This document shows, one piece after another, positions 7,262-14,874 of a stretch of 23,994 nt of DNA (its first letter is position 1; every line of letters begins with the position of its first letter). Source of the stretch: an uncultured Oxalobacteraceae bacterium (GTDB lineage Bacteria; Pseudomonadota; Gammaproteobacteria; Burkholderiales; Burkholderiaceae); NCBI GenBank assembly GCA_946479255.1, contig CAMLFK010000044.1:1-23994 (forward strand), written 5' to 3'. The notes under the pieces are model-generated. The model was not told where the DNA came from and ran no database searches. It saw only the letters and a list, made by a program, of their open reading frames with translations. Position numbers and translations under genes: made by a program.

Positions 7262-7567
7262 TTAGCAAGGAAATTGTTGACTCATGCAACTATTATATGC
7301 CTGACCATAGGCAGAGGAATACGCCTGTTGGGCGTAAGTGTTGTATTGAGAGTAGCAGGATTGCTGTTGATAATACGGCAAGGAGCCACATTGACTATAT
7401 GCTGAAGACATGACGGAATTTCTTGCGCTGTTGCCTGCACTGTCGGCAACGCTCATACAGTAGTTAGTGCTGGGTCCGCACATTTCGGCATAGGCGGAGG
7501 CGGATACCAAGAGCAAGGCAGCGGTAGCTGCCATAGTTTTGACCGGAGTAGAGGAAAGAATTTTCAT
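7262..7567 (-). CDS. Six-cysteine small exported protein, paralogue D
   Basis: 101 residues, and the only copy with an ATG start (7567), preceded by GAAGAG. The signal peptide begins MKILSSTPVKTMAATAALLL and is cut near SAYA. The mature part, about 74 residues, has cysteines at 30, 37, 60, 71, 94 and 101 (spacing 6-22-10-22-6). Both outer spacings have grown from three to six, an apparent co-variation discussed in the findings. The C-terminus CMSQQFPC differs from the CMSSC of B and C. It is the copy nearest the SelO-like/MacAB operon and may be the ancestral position. There are no lysines in the mature part. Function unknown. Confidence 0.8.
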   Translation of the reverse strand: MKILSSTPVKTMAATAALLLVSASAYAEMCGPSTNYCMSVADSAGNSARNSVMSSAYSQCGSLPYYQQQSCYSQYNTYAQQAYSSAYGQAYNSCMSQQFPC

Positions 7568-7774
7568 AAAGTTTCTCTTCAAAGTTGAGTTAAAGGGCAG
7601 ACTTCCAATATGTTCTGACGAAGCGGATTTTTCTTGTGACTTGCTGCCTCTGCAAAAAATAAATCGGTCCATTACATGCTGCTTTTCGCCGGCTTATCGG
7701 TGGAAACACCCATACAAAACTAGCGCTTGCATAGAGCAAGTTGCCGAAAATGAGGAGTGCGGCAGCACGTAAAT

Positions 7775-7804
7775 ATACTAACAGCAATTGTAAATAAACA
7801 GCAA
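7775..7804 (-). promoter_or_regulatory. Candidate promoter of peptide gene D
   Basis: TTGCTG (7804-7799), an 18-base spacer and TAGTAT (7780-7775) on the minus strand, about 210 bases upstream of the start. It is nearly identical to the copy A element. Confidence 0.33.
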
Positions 7805-7865
7805 TGTTTACTATTTATCTCGAACAAGGGTTGCGCAAACGGTACAGGTGTCAGCACCCTGATGG

Positions 7866-7885
7866 TGAAAAGGCCGGGCCGGCAG
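7866..7885 (-). terminator. Possible weak terminator after the SelO-like gene
   Basis: On the minus strand GCCGGCCCGGC, which can form a short stem, is followed by CTTTTC just after the SelO-like stop codon. The segment is kept in every unit (GCTGGCCCGGCC in two). The stem is only four or five pairs, so read-through into the peptide genes is plausible. Confidence 0.3.
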
Positions 7886-7896
7886 AAGCGATACCA

Positions 7897-9516
7897 TCAC
7901 ATATTGGCCCGCAACTGCGCCATGCCGCTGTCACCCGGAAGCGCGGGATCAAGGTCAGCCAATACGTAGCGGGCTTGCGTAAGCGCCTGATCGATGGCGG
8001 GGCCGATTGCCCTTGTGTCGCCGCTGATTTCCAACTGACGGAATGGTTTCAGCAAATCGAGACCGGCGAACTTTTCGCGCTGCAGTGCCGGCAGCAGGGT
8101 GTTCTTGCGCAGGGCCTGGCGGCCCAGATAGGCGTCCAGACCATTGGCCGCCGCTCCCGTCTGGCTGCGTAAGAAGGCACGCACCTGGCTTGCTGCGCTG
8201 ACAAACCCATGGCGCAAGGCAGGGTCGTTCATCAAAGGGGTCAGCGCACGATCCATCGACTCCGCATCGCCACACGGGCCTGCTGCCGCAAATATCGCGT
8301 TGAGGTCGAAGCGCCCGGCCTGGCGTGGCGGCGGCACCTGCCGACCGTCGGCAAGGGCGGCTGGATTCGTCACAAAGCGCTCGTCGGCGCCGCGGGTCCA
8401 CGTGCTGCGCATGATCTTGAGCCAGGCATTCAGTAACTCGGGCGGGCAGGCCGATGCCAGGTCCTCCGTCAGGCCGGCCATTTTGGCCATTTCAATTGCC
8501 AGGCGCTCTTGAAAGTGCCGTCCATATTCTTTGCCCAGGTCTTCGCAACTGACGACCGCGCTGCCGCGGACCGACGGCCGGTATTTGTCCAACTGCTGCC
8601 GCAGGGATAGCAGGGTCCTGAGCGGCCACTGCGATTCCATCCATGGCTCTTGTCCATGCGCCCAGCACAGGCGCCGGTAGGAGGGATTGAAGTTGGATAC
8701 CCCAAAGTCCAGGTAGGCCCCGTTCAATGCCAGGTTGGAGTCGCTCAATGTGCCATGAGGCAGGCGCTTGGCAAATCCGGCGGCACATTGCCAGGCGAAA
8801 CGGCGAGCCATTTCCCGCAGGCCGGCGTCCAGCAAGGCCAGTTCGTCGTTCTCGCTGCTGGAGAGCGCCAGACTGGCTTTGAGATTGGCCGCCAGGCCGG
8901 CCATCGCTTGCCCGGTGCGCAATGCATCGAATGTCATGCCGGGTGCCTCTGGGCCTGCGCGGCGCAGCCCATCGGGATTGACGAGATTGCGCATGAAATG
9001 TGCGGGCCGGGGGACGAAGGGCCGAACCGCCAGGGATCGCACGCAACGCGCCTGGGCATCGTCGCCCAGTGCCTGCGAGTAGCGCCCACCGGTGAGCATC
9101 ACGGCGTGCACCGGCACGGCGCCGAACGGCAAACTGGCCTGGTACACGCCGGCGAACAGTGCTTCGGTGGCCGCCTCGAACAACATCATGGTGCCCGAGG
9201 AGTGAAACGCATCGGCGGCGGGCGCCACCAGGGGCGTGACGCCGACCCCTTTGGTCTGCAAGCCATTGAGCGTGGTGCAGCGTCCGCTGCCCCCGGCCGC
9301 ACCCAGGCCGGAGCCGCCGTAGCGGTCTGCCCATTCAATCCGGGTCTCGGCGCCATACGTGCCCTCGGCTTCATAGCGCTGCGGGGAACAAAAAACCTGC
9401 TCCGGGTCGATCGCCACAGCCTGATCCGCACTGTCTTGCCAGACAATGTCGGCGCGCACCAGCCGTCGCGTTTCGACTCCGACCAGAGACGATCGCGGTA
9501 ACATGGCGGCCCTCAT
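7897..9516 (-). CDS. SelO-like pseudokinase-fold protein, candidate MceJ/MchC-type modification enzyme
   Basis: A 539-residue protein with the SelO (YdiU) order of motifs in diverged form. RYGGSGLGAAGGSGRC (66-80) stands where SelO has its glycine-rich GHQFG...DGR segment. LQTKGVGVTP (86-95) gives the nucleotide-binding Lys89. EAATEALFAGVYQASLPF (114-131) matches the EAM-ALGIPTT helix. HGTLSDSN (254-261) supplies a catalytic-loop Asn261, and DFG Asp270 follows. SelO proteins transfer AMP from ATP. MceJ, which works with HlyC-like MceI in microcin E492 maturation, also needs ATP. The ATGA overlap with the HlyC-like gene implies a two-protein enzyme, so a role in activating or conjugating a peptide is inferred. 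M5 (9504) is an alternative start. The assignment to MceJ/MchC rests on context and fold motifs, not on an alignment. Confidence 0.65.
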   Translation of the reverse strand: MRAAMLPRSSLVGVETRRLVRADIVWQDSADQAVAIDPEQVFCSPQRYEAEGTYGAETRIEWADRYGGSGLGAAGGSGRCTTLNGLQTKGVGVTPLVAPAADAFHSSGTMMLFEAATEALFAGVYQASLPFGAVPVHAVMLTGGRYSQALGDDAQARCVRSLAVRPFVPRPAHFMRNLVNPDGLRRAGPEAPGMTFDALRTGQAMAGLAANLKASLALSSSENDELALLDAGLREMARRFAWQCAAGFAKRLPHGTLSDSNLALNGAYLDFGVSNFNPSYRRLCWAHGQEPWMESQWPLRTLLSLRQQLDKYRPSVRGSAVVSCEDLGKEYGRHFQERLAIEMAKMAGLTEDLASACPPELLNAWLKIMRSTWTRGADERFVTNPAALADGRQVPPPRQAGRFDLNAIFAAAGPCGDAESMDRALTPLMNDPALRHGFVSAASQVRAFLRSQTGAAANGLDAYLGRQALRKNTLLPALQREKFAGLDLLKPFRQLEISGDTRAIGPAIDQALTQARYVLADLDPALPGDSGMAQLRANM

Positions 9517-10016
9517 GCCCGTGCACCAGGCCGGCCGGCCGACATGAACGTAGTGCGGTCATCGCGACTAACCCGCTTGCACATCGTACGCTCGCCTTTC
9601 ACGCGAAAATACGTGAGTTGCTCGTGTTCGCTGAACACCACGTCGCGCAAGTCCGCCAGCACATACGGCAGCGAGCCGGGCGCTGCCGCCATGTCCAGTA
9701 TCCACGGGCTGGTGCCGTCGTTGAATTCCCACTCGGCCAGGGCGCGTGGTGCGCCAGAGATAAACTCGTCCTCGACGTCGGGCGTCAGCGATGCCCAGAC
9801 AACGTAGCCCACGCACTCCTCATAGCCATTCAGGTAGAGCTTCAACTGGCCCAGGTTCCTTGCAGTCACGAGCAGCGACATCAGGTCGCCCAGAGGCCTG
9901 CGCGCATTGCCAGAAAAGCGTGCGGCAAATTGGCACACCAGGCCCAGATCCTGGCTTTCCCTGGCAGCGGCTGAGCCAGGTTTGAGTTGACCACCGATGG
10001 CGGCTGTCGAATACAT
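9513..10016 (-). CDS. HlyC-family toxin-activating acyltransferase homologue (MceI/MchD-like)
   Basis: A 167-residue cytoplasmic protein. Residues 60-150 follow the HlyC pattern: VGYVVWASLTPDVEDEFI, then EWEFNDGTSPWILDMAAAPG with Asp108 in the place of HlyC Asp92, then LRDVVF and YFRVKGERTMCKRVSR. HlyC enzymes move acyl groups from ACP to toxin lysines. MceI is the microcin-E492 relative that works with MceJ. The catalytic His near the N-terminus of HlyC is not visible here; the aligned segment reads SGNARRPLGDL and the only His is H131. A strong AAGGAG lies eight to nine bases before ATG 10016. The gene overlaps the SelO-like gene by 4 bases and follows the tolC-like gene by 51 bases. Confidence 0.72.
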   Translation of the reverse strand: MYSTAAIGGQLKPGSAAARESQDLGLVCQFAARFSGNARRPLGDLMSLLVTARNLGQLKLYLNGYEECVGYVVWASLTPDVEDEFISGAPRALAEWEFNDGTSPWILDMAAAPGSLPYVLADLRDVVFSEHEQLTYFRVKGERTMCKRVSRDDRTTFMSAGRPGARA

Positions 10017-10067
10017 GTGATTTTCTCCTTCTTGGTTTGAAGTATGGTGAACTGCCTCGTTCGGGGT

Positions 10068-11507
10068 CTACACTTCCCCACCCAATGCTTTGTACAGATT
10101 TAATAGGTTCTTCCAAGCCTCGTAGCGCAGCTCGATGATCTTGATTTGTGCCTCCAGCACGCCTGCCCGGCTCTGCAGGAAATCGAAGCGATCGAGCACG
10201 CCCACTTCCTGGCGCAGGCGGGCAACCTTGAGTATTTTTTCTTTTTCGGCCTGCTGCATCTGCGCCGCTTGCCACTTTTGCTGCCAGCGCTCGCGCTCGA
10301 GCAAGGCGTTTTCGACATCGACCAGGGCCTGGCGGACGCTGATTCGCAGCTTCAGCGCGGCCTCGCCGAGCGTATAGCCCGCGCTATCGCGCTGCGCATC
10401 CAGGCGGCGCCAGTCCACCAGCGGCACGGCCAGGTTCAGTCCCAGCGTCGCCAGGGGCTGGCTGAACCAGTCGCGCCAGCTGCTGCCATTGGTTTGCAGG
10501 CCCAGGTCCATCCGCAAGGCAGGGTAGCGCGCAGCCTCGGCCACATGCAGGCCTGCCAGTGCGGCGTCGACCGCCAGGCGTGCCTGGCGCACGTCGGGGC
10601 GGCGTTCCAGGGTTTGCGCCGGCGTGCCCAAGGGCGGCTCCGCGGGCTCGCCGGGAGGCAGGCGGGCCTCGCCCTGCGCCAGGGCCGGCGGCTCCCGGTC
10701 CAGCAGCAAGGCGAGTTCATTGAGCTTCAGGCGCCGCTCGGCCCGCGCGTTTGCAAGGCGCTCGCGGGCTTCGTATTGCTTGGTGACTTCATCGGCCACT
10801 TCGTCGGCGCGCAGCTTGCCTTCCGACAGGCGCAGGTGGGCGATTCGCAGGGCTTCGTCGGCCGCTTGCGACAGTTCGGTCAGTATCGGCAGCTTGGCGT
10901 CGATGGCGGCAATGCTCCAGTAGGCCTCGGCCACTTTGGTGCTGACCAGCCAGCGCGCGCTGCGCCAGTCTTCGTGCTTGATGCCGGCCCGGGCGCGTTC
11001 GCCCTGCGCGGCCTGCGCGAGTTTCGACCACAGATCCCATTCATAGCTGAGCCCGGCACTCAAGCCATAGCTGCGGGAGGTGCTCGCCTCATTGCTCAAC
11101 GGCACCCTCACGCCGTCGATGACCACCGACGTCTCGCCGCTCTGCAAGGCTCGCCGGGTGTTGGTGCCTAAGTCCAGCCTGGCGGACGGCTGTTGAGCCA
11201 AGCTGGCCTGCCGGACTTGCGTCATGGCGATTTGCCAGCTCAAGGCTTTGCTCTGCGTCTCCAAGTTGGCCTGCAAGGCCAGCACTTGCAGCGCGTCCAG
11301 TTGGGGATCTTGCAGCGCCTGCCACCACGGCGCCGTGGCCGAGCTGACCGGCGCGGCAATTGCCGGCGCACTGCCTGCCTGCCACGCAGCGGGAGGCGCG
11401 GGCTCTGGCGGTCGCTGCGGGGCCGGAGCCCAGGCCGCGCAGCCGCCCAGGCCTGCCAGCAGCGCAACATACAAGATCCGTCGTGAATAGATGGAGAGAA
11501 GGGTCAT
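10068..11507 (-). CDS. TolC/NodT-type outer-membrane efflux lipoprotein
   Basis: A 479-residue outer-membrane factor. ATG 11507 gives a lipoprotein signal, MTLLSIYSRRILYVALLAGL, ending in GGC with the lipidated Cys23. A longer frame from 11537 would overlap macB and add 10 residues before this signal. Two long Ala/Leu/Arg/Gln-rich coiled-coil halves follow, each with the repeated OEP pattern, for example LERRPDVRQARLAVDAALAG in the second. It should form the trimeric outer channel for the MacA-MacB pump encoded just upstream (10-base gap). NodT-type OMFs usually serve RND or MacAB pumps. This is the last export gene before the modification pair. Confidence 0.9.
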   Translation of the reverse strand: MTLLSIYSRRILYVALLAGLGGCAAWAPAPQRPPEPAPPAAWQAGSAPAIAAPVSSATAPWWQALQDPQLDALQVLALQANLETQSKALSWQIAMTQVRQASLAQQPSARLDLGTNTRRALQSGETSVVIDGVRVPLSNEASTSRSYGLSAGLSYEWDLWSKLAQAAQGERARAGIKHEDWRSARWLVSTKVAEAYWSIAAIDAKLPILTELSQAADEALRIAHLRLSEGKLRADEVADEVTKQYEARERLANARAERRLKLNELALLLDREPPALAQGEARLPPGEPAEPPLGTPAQTLERRPDVRQARLAVDAALAGLHVAEAARYPALRMDLGLQTNGSSWRDWFSQPLATLGLNLAVPLVDWRRLDAQRDSAGYTLGEAALKLRISVRQALVDVENALLERERWQQKWQAAQMQQAEKEKILKVARLRQEVGVLDRFDFLQSRAGVLEAQIKIIELRYEAWKNLLNLYKALGGEV

Positions 11508-11517
11508 CGTGGGTCCG

Positions 11518-13479
11518 TTAATCGCGTGCCAGGGCAACCACCGGGCTCAGCGCTGCCGCGCTGCGCGCAGGCAGGTTGCCAAACAGTAGGCCGATGGCCG
11601 TACAAGTGCCCAGCGCTAGCGCCAGGGCATCCCAGGAAACGACCAGCGGCGTACCCAGTGTCGCGTTGGCCGCTTGCGCGGCCAGCCAGGGCAGCGCCAC
11701 GCCGCCCAGCCCGCCCAGGCAGCACAGCACCACCGATTCGATCAGGAACTGGCGCCGCACATCGCGCTGGCGCGCACCGACGGCCATGCGGATGCCGATC
11801 TCACGGGTGCGCTCCGAGACCGAGACCAGCATGATGTTCATCACGCCCACGCCACCGACCAGCAGGGAAATGGCGGCAATGCCTGCAAGCACCAACTCCA
11901 GCTTGGTGAGTAGCGTGGTGAAGATACCGGTCAACATATCGTTACTATCAAGGCTGAAGTCCTCGATGCCGCCATGCAGGGCCAGCAGGCGCTGCTTGAC
12001 GTGTGCGCGGAAGGTTTCAGTCGGAAACGGGGAGGTGAAATGCACGTTCAAGGCGTCGGTCTCTTGGCGTGTGTCGAACTTGCTGGTGTAGGTGGCATGG
12101 GGCACATTGACAGTGCCCAGGGCTTTGAAATTGAGTTGGAATGGCGAGTTGTCCACGTAAGAGGGCTGGGAAAGCCCAATGACGGTGAAGGGCAGGGCGC
12201 CGACCAGCACCTTCCGGCCCAGCACCGGTTCGCCAGGCGCAAATAAGATTTCCTTCGCCACCCGATCGAGCACCGCCACCTGGGCACGGGTTTCCAGGTC
12301 TTGCGCGCTGATGTCGCGGCCTTGCGCGATGACTTGGCCGCCGAGGGTGACATCGCCAACAGCAACCCCGTTGACCGTCATCATTTCATCGAAGCGGCCG
12401 TAACGGACGCTGGCCTGCGTCGAATAGTTGGGCACCACGGCCGTGACGCCGGGCAGTGAGCGCAGCGCGGCGGCATCGCGCATGGTGAGTGGCCGGGGGG
12501 CGGCCCCGAGCGTCATTGCGCGGTTGCCTTGTCTGACGGTCAATTTGCTGGGGGAGGCTTGCCGGGCGCTGTTTTGTACCTGGCTGCGCGCTGCCTGGCC
12601 CAGCGTCGTAATCGTGATCACCGCGGCGATGCCGATGCTCACGCCCAGCATGCTCAGCGCGCTGCGCAGGCGGTTGCCGCTCAGGGCAGCCAGGCTCATG
12701 GCCACGGCTTCGCGCCACGGCGCCAGCCAGTGCGCCTTCCCGCGCGTTGCGGGAAGCAGGGCCGGTTCCTCGCCTGGCGTGGCCGGGCGCGGCGTCGCCG
12801 TCAGGGGGCAATCGCGCAGCACGCGGCCGTCACGCAGTTCGATGATGCGCCGCGCGTGGGACGCCACCTGGTCATCGTGGGTCACGAGGATGACCGTATG
12901 CCCCATCGCATTGAGTTCGCCCAGCAGCGCAAGCAGTTCGGCGCCGCTGGCGCTGTCGAGCGCACCGGTGGGCTCATCGGCCAGGATGATGCGGCCGCCG
13001 TTCATCAGCGCGCGGGCAACGCTGACCCGTTGTTGCTGCCCGCCGGAGAGTGCGTCTGGCCTGTGCGACAGGCGCTCGCCCAGGCCCAGGCGCTGCAGCA
13101 GAGCGATGGCGCGCTTGCGCCGCTCGCGGCTGTTGTACCCCGCATAAACCGAAGGCAACTCCACGTTGCCCACGGCGTCGAGGTGCGCAAGCAGGTGGTA
13201 GCGCTGGAAAATGAAGCCGAAGGTTTCGCAGCGCAGGGCCGCGGTCTGGTCGGACGAGAGCTCGGAGAGATCATGCCCGTCCACCCGCAGGCGCCCGCTG
13301 CTGGGCTTGTCCAGACAGCCCAGCAAATTCATCAGCGTCGATTTGCCCGAGCCGGAGGCGCCCATGATGGCCACCATGTCGCCGGCCTCGATGCGCAAGC
13401 TCACATCGTCGAGTGCGCGCACCTGCGTGCTGCCGGATGTGTAATGCCGTGAGACCCGTTCCAACTCAATCAAGGACAT
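11518..13479 (-). CDS. macB: MacB-type ABC exporter (ATPase-permease)
   Basis: 653 residues from ATG 13479, 25 bases after macA; a TTG extension to 13524 is less likely. The ABC domain comes first: Walker A GASGSGKST (40-48), signature LSGGQQQRVSVARAL (144-158) and Walker B IILADEPTGALDS (164-176). A first membrane helix near LRSALSMLGVSIGIAAVI follows, then a large periplasmic MacB core domain, then three C-terminal helices with the FtsX-type GGVGVMNIMLVSVSERTREIGIR signature. MacB is a mechanotransmission ABC protein that drives periplasmic substrates through TolC. There is no C39 peptidase domain, unlike the microcin and bacteriocin exporters CvaB and MchF. Confidence 0.93.
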   Translation of the reverse strand: MSLIELERVSRHYTSGSTQVRALDDVSLRIEAGDMVAIMGASGSGKSTLMNLLGCLDKPSSGRLRVDGHDLSELSSDQTAALRCETFGFIFQRYHLLAHLDAVGNVELPSVYAGYNSRERRKRAIALLQRLGLGERLSHRPDALSGGQQQRVSVARALMNGGRIILADEPTGALDSASGAELLALLGELNAMGHTVILVTHDDQVASHARRIIELRDGRVLRDCPLTATPRPATPGEEPALLPATRGKAHWLAPWREAVAMSLAALSGNRLRSALSMLGVSIGIAAVITITTLGQAARSQVQNSARQASPSKLTVRQGNRAMTLGAAPRPLTMRDAAALRSLPGVTAVVPNYSTQASVRYGRFDEMMTVNGVAVGDVTLGGQVIAQGRDISAQDLETRAQVAVLDRVAKEILFAPGEPVLGRKVLVGALPFTVIGLSQPSYVDNSPFQLNFKALGTVNVPHATYTSKFDTRQETDALNVHFTSPFPTETFRAHVKQRLLALHGGIEDFSLDSNDMLTGIFTTLLTKLELVLAGIAAISLLVGGVGVMNIMLVSVSERTREIGIRMAVGARQRDVRRQFLIESVVLCCLGGLGGVALPWLAAQAANATLGTPLVVSWDALALALGTCTAIGLLFGNLPARSAAALSPVVALARD

Positions 13480-13504
13480 GTTGCCGCCGTCATGTGCAGG
13501 TTCA

Positions 13505-14665
13505 TCAAGGGCCCGGGACCGCAAAGGCCGGCGTTGGCGCCAGCAGCACGCGTTCGCCGGGCTTCAGGCCGTCCTGCACCTGGGCGCGGCTATCGTCGCG
13601 AATGCCGATGCGCACCCGGCGCACACTGGTTTTGCCCTTGGCGTCCATGACCTGCACCGTGTAGTGGCCGGCGCCGTCGCGCTTGTCGAGCGCGACGATG
13701 GGCAAGGTAGGCACTTGGCTGGCCCGGGCTACTTCCAGCTCGACCTGCACCGTCATGTCGCTGAGCAGCTGGTGATCGGCATTGTCGATCTCGAACAGCA
13801 CGTTAAAGAAAGAAGCGTTACCGATGCGCTCGGGAATCGGTTGAATCACCCGCACCTTGCCCTCGTAGCGTCGGGCGTTGGTGGCCAGGGGGGTGACCCG
13901 GGCTGCCTGGCCTACCCGCACCAGGCCGATTTCCGCCTCGGCGACCTGGGCCTTGACGGTCATGGTCGTCATTTGGGCCAAGGTCAGCAGCGTCGGGGCC
14001 ATCTGCAGTGAGTTGACGGTCTGTCCCTGCTGTACCGCGATCGCCACCACCTCGCCGTCGATCGGCGAAGCCACCCGGGTGTAGGTCAGTTGCAATTGCT
14101 TTTCGGCCAGGTCGACGCGCTTTTGATCCAGCGTGGCTTCCTGGACCTCCTGGTTGGCTTCGAGCTTGGCCAGTCTGGTGTCGGCTTCCTCCTTGTCCAC
14201 GCCGGTGGTGCCGTCGCCTGCCAACAGGCGGCGCTGGCGTCCGGCTTCGCGGCGGGCTGCCTCCAGTTCGATGCGCGCGCCCTTCACGGTGGCCGTCTGC
14301 TGGGCCAGCGCGGCCTGCGCCTGCCGAACCGCGTTGCGGCCGCTATCGGAGTCCAGGCTGACCAGCGCGGTGCCGACCTTGACTTCCTGGCCCAGCTGCA
14401 CGTGTAATTGCCGAACCTGGCCGCTGACCTGCGCGCCGATGTCGACCTTGACCCTGGGTTGCAGCCGGCCGGCGGCCTGCACGGTCTGGATAATGTCGCC
14501 CAATTCGACGCTTGCCGACGGCGGCGGCAGCGGTGGCGGCGGCGCGTTGCCGAAATGGCGCACCAGGCCGTATATAAGCAAGGCAAGCATCGCCGCTCCG
14601 AATATCGTAGCGCGCCGATGTTGACGAATCTGGCGCCAAAGCTTACCTGTCAAAGCGGACTCCAT
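13505..14665 (-). CDS. macA: MacA-type periplasmic adaptor protein
   Basis: A 386-residue membrane-fusion protein. An N-terminal anchor helix (about 21-37) is followed by a proline-rich linker (APPPPLPPP). The biotinyl-lipoyl half-motif VDIGAQVSGQVRQLHVQLGQ comes next, then a long alpha-hairpin (about 105-200), the second lipoyl half ASPIDGEVVAIAVQQGQTVN and C-terminal beta-barrel and membrane-proximal domains. It is the first gene of the macA-macB-tolC-HlyC-like-SelO-like operon. Start ATG 14665. The 209-base region before it holds a palindromic operator candidate at 14835-14848. Confidence 0.92.
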   Translation of the reverse strand: MESALTGKLWRQIRQHRRATIFGAAMLALLIYGLVRHFGNAPPPPLPPPSASVELGDIIQTVQAAGRLQPRVKVDIGAQVSGQVRQLHVQLGQEVKVGTALVSLDSDSGRNAVRQAQAALAQQTATVKGARIELEAARREAGRQRRLLAGDGTTGVDKEEADTRLAKLEANQEVQEATLDQKRVDLAEKQLQLTYTRVASPIDGEVVAIAVQQGQTVNSLQMAPTLLTLAQMTTMTVKAQVAEAEIGLVRVGQAARVTPLATNARRYEGKVRVIQPIPERIGNASFFNVLFEIDNADHQLLSDMTVQVELEVARASQVPTLPIVALDKRDGAGHYTVQVMDAKGKTSVRRVRIGIRDDSRAQVQDGLKPGERVLLAPTPAFAVPGP

Positions 14666-14834
14666 TCTTTCATATTTGCTTCATTCGATACCGACGGGCG
14701 ATCGGGGGCTTGCAGCGCGGGCTATCGCTGCTGCAATACACGCTCTTTTTGAAGGCTCAAGGGCAGGTTCAACGGGCTTCAGGCCCGCTGACTTGGGACG
14801 CTCGCAGCCGGCTATTATCAGGCCCGCGAAAGCA

Positions 14835-14848
14835 CTGGAATATTCTAG
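14835..14848 (-). promoter_or_regulatory. Palindromic operator candidate upstream of macA
   Basis: CTGGAATATTCTAG on the plus strand differs by one base from the perfect palindrome CTAGAATATTCTAG found upstream of the MFS gene. On the minus strand a -10-like GATAAT lies about 15 bases downstream of it, and macA starts about 170 bases downstream. The remaining leader is GC-rich and can fold a CGGGC/GCCCG stem near 14770. The regulator is unknown. Confidence 0.5.
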
Positions 14849-14874
14849 CAGCAACGTTGGAATGGAGACAATGT

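Larger units (their letters stand above)
4039..7896. repeat. Four-copy tandem segmental duplication (units of about 0.9-1.2 kb)
   Basis: Each unit, read on the plus strand, contains: the 3' end of the NadR-like gene, a conserved spacer with a GC hairpin, a minus-strand six-cysteine peptide gene, a conserved upstream block of about 300 bases, a short GGCCGGGCC(A/G)GCAGAA segment, and in some units the tail of the SelO-like gene. Peptide stops fall at 4200, 5080, 6051 and 7262, so unit lengths are about 880, 971 and 1211. The flanking intact genes (3487-4038 and 7897-9516) show the ancestral order kinase > < peptide < SelO-like. The gene-free stretches 4488-4831, 5383-5703, 6345-6675 and 7568-7896 are the conserved upstream blocks. 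The region is visibly less GC-rich than its flanks. Confidence 0.9.

Noticed and set aside
4200..7567. Cysteine peptides as class IIb microcin precursors in the strict sense
   Set aside because: They lack a double-glycine leader and the Ser/Gly-rich C-terminus ending in Ser to which MceIJ attaches the siderophore. All four end in Cys.
4039..7896. CRISPR array or insertion-sequence array
   Set aside because: Repeat units are about 0.9-1.2 kb with genes inside. There are no short regular repeats with spacers, no transposase, and no terminal inverted repeats or target-site duplications.
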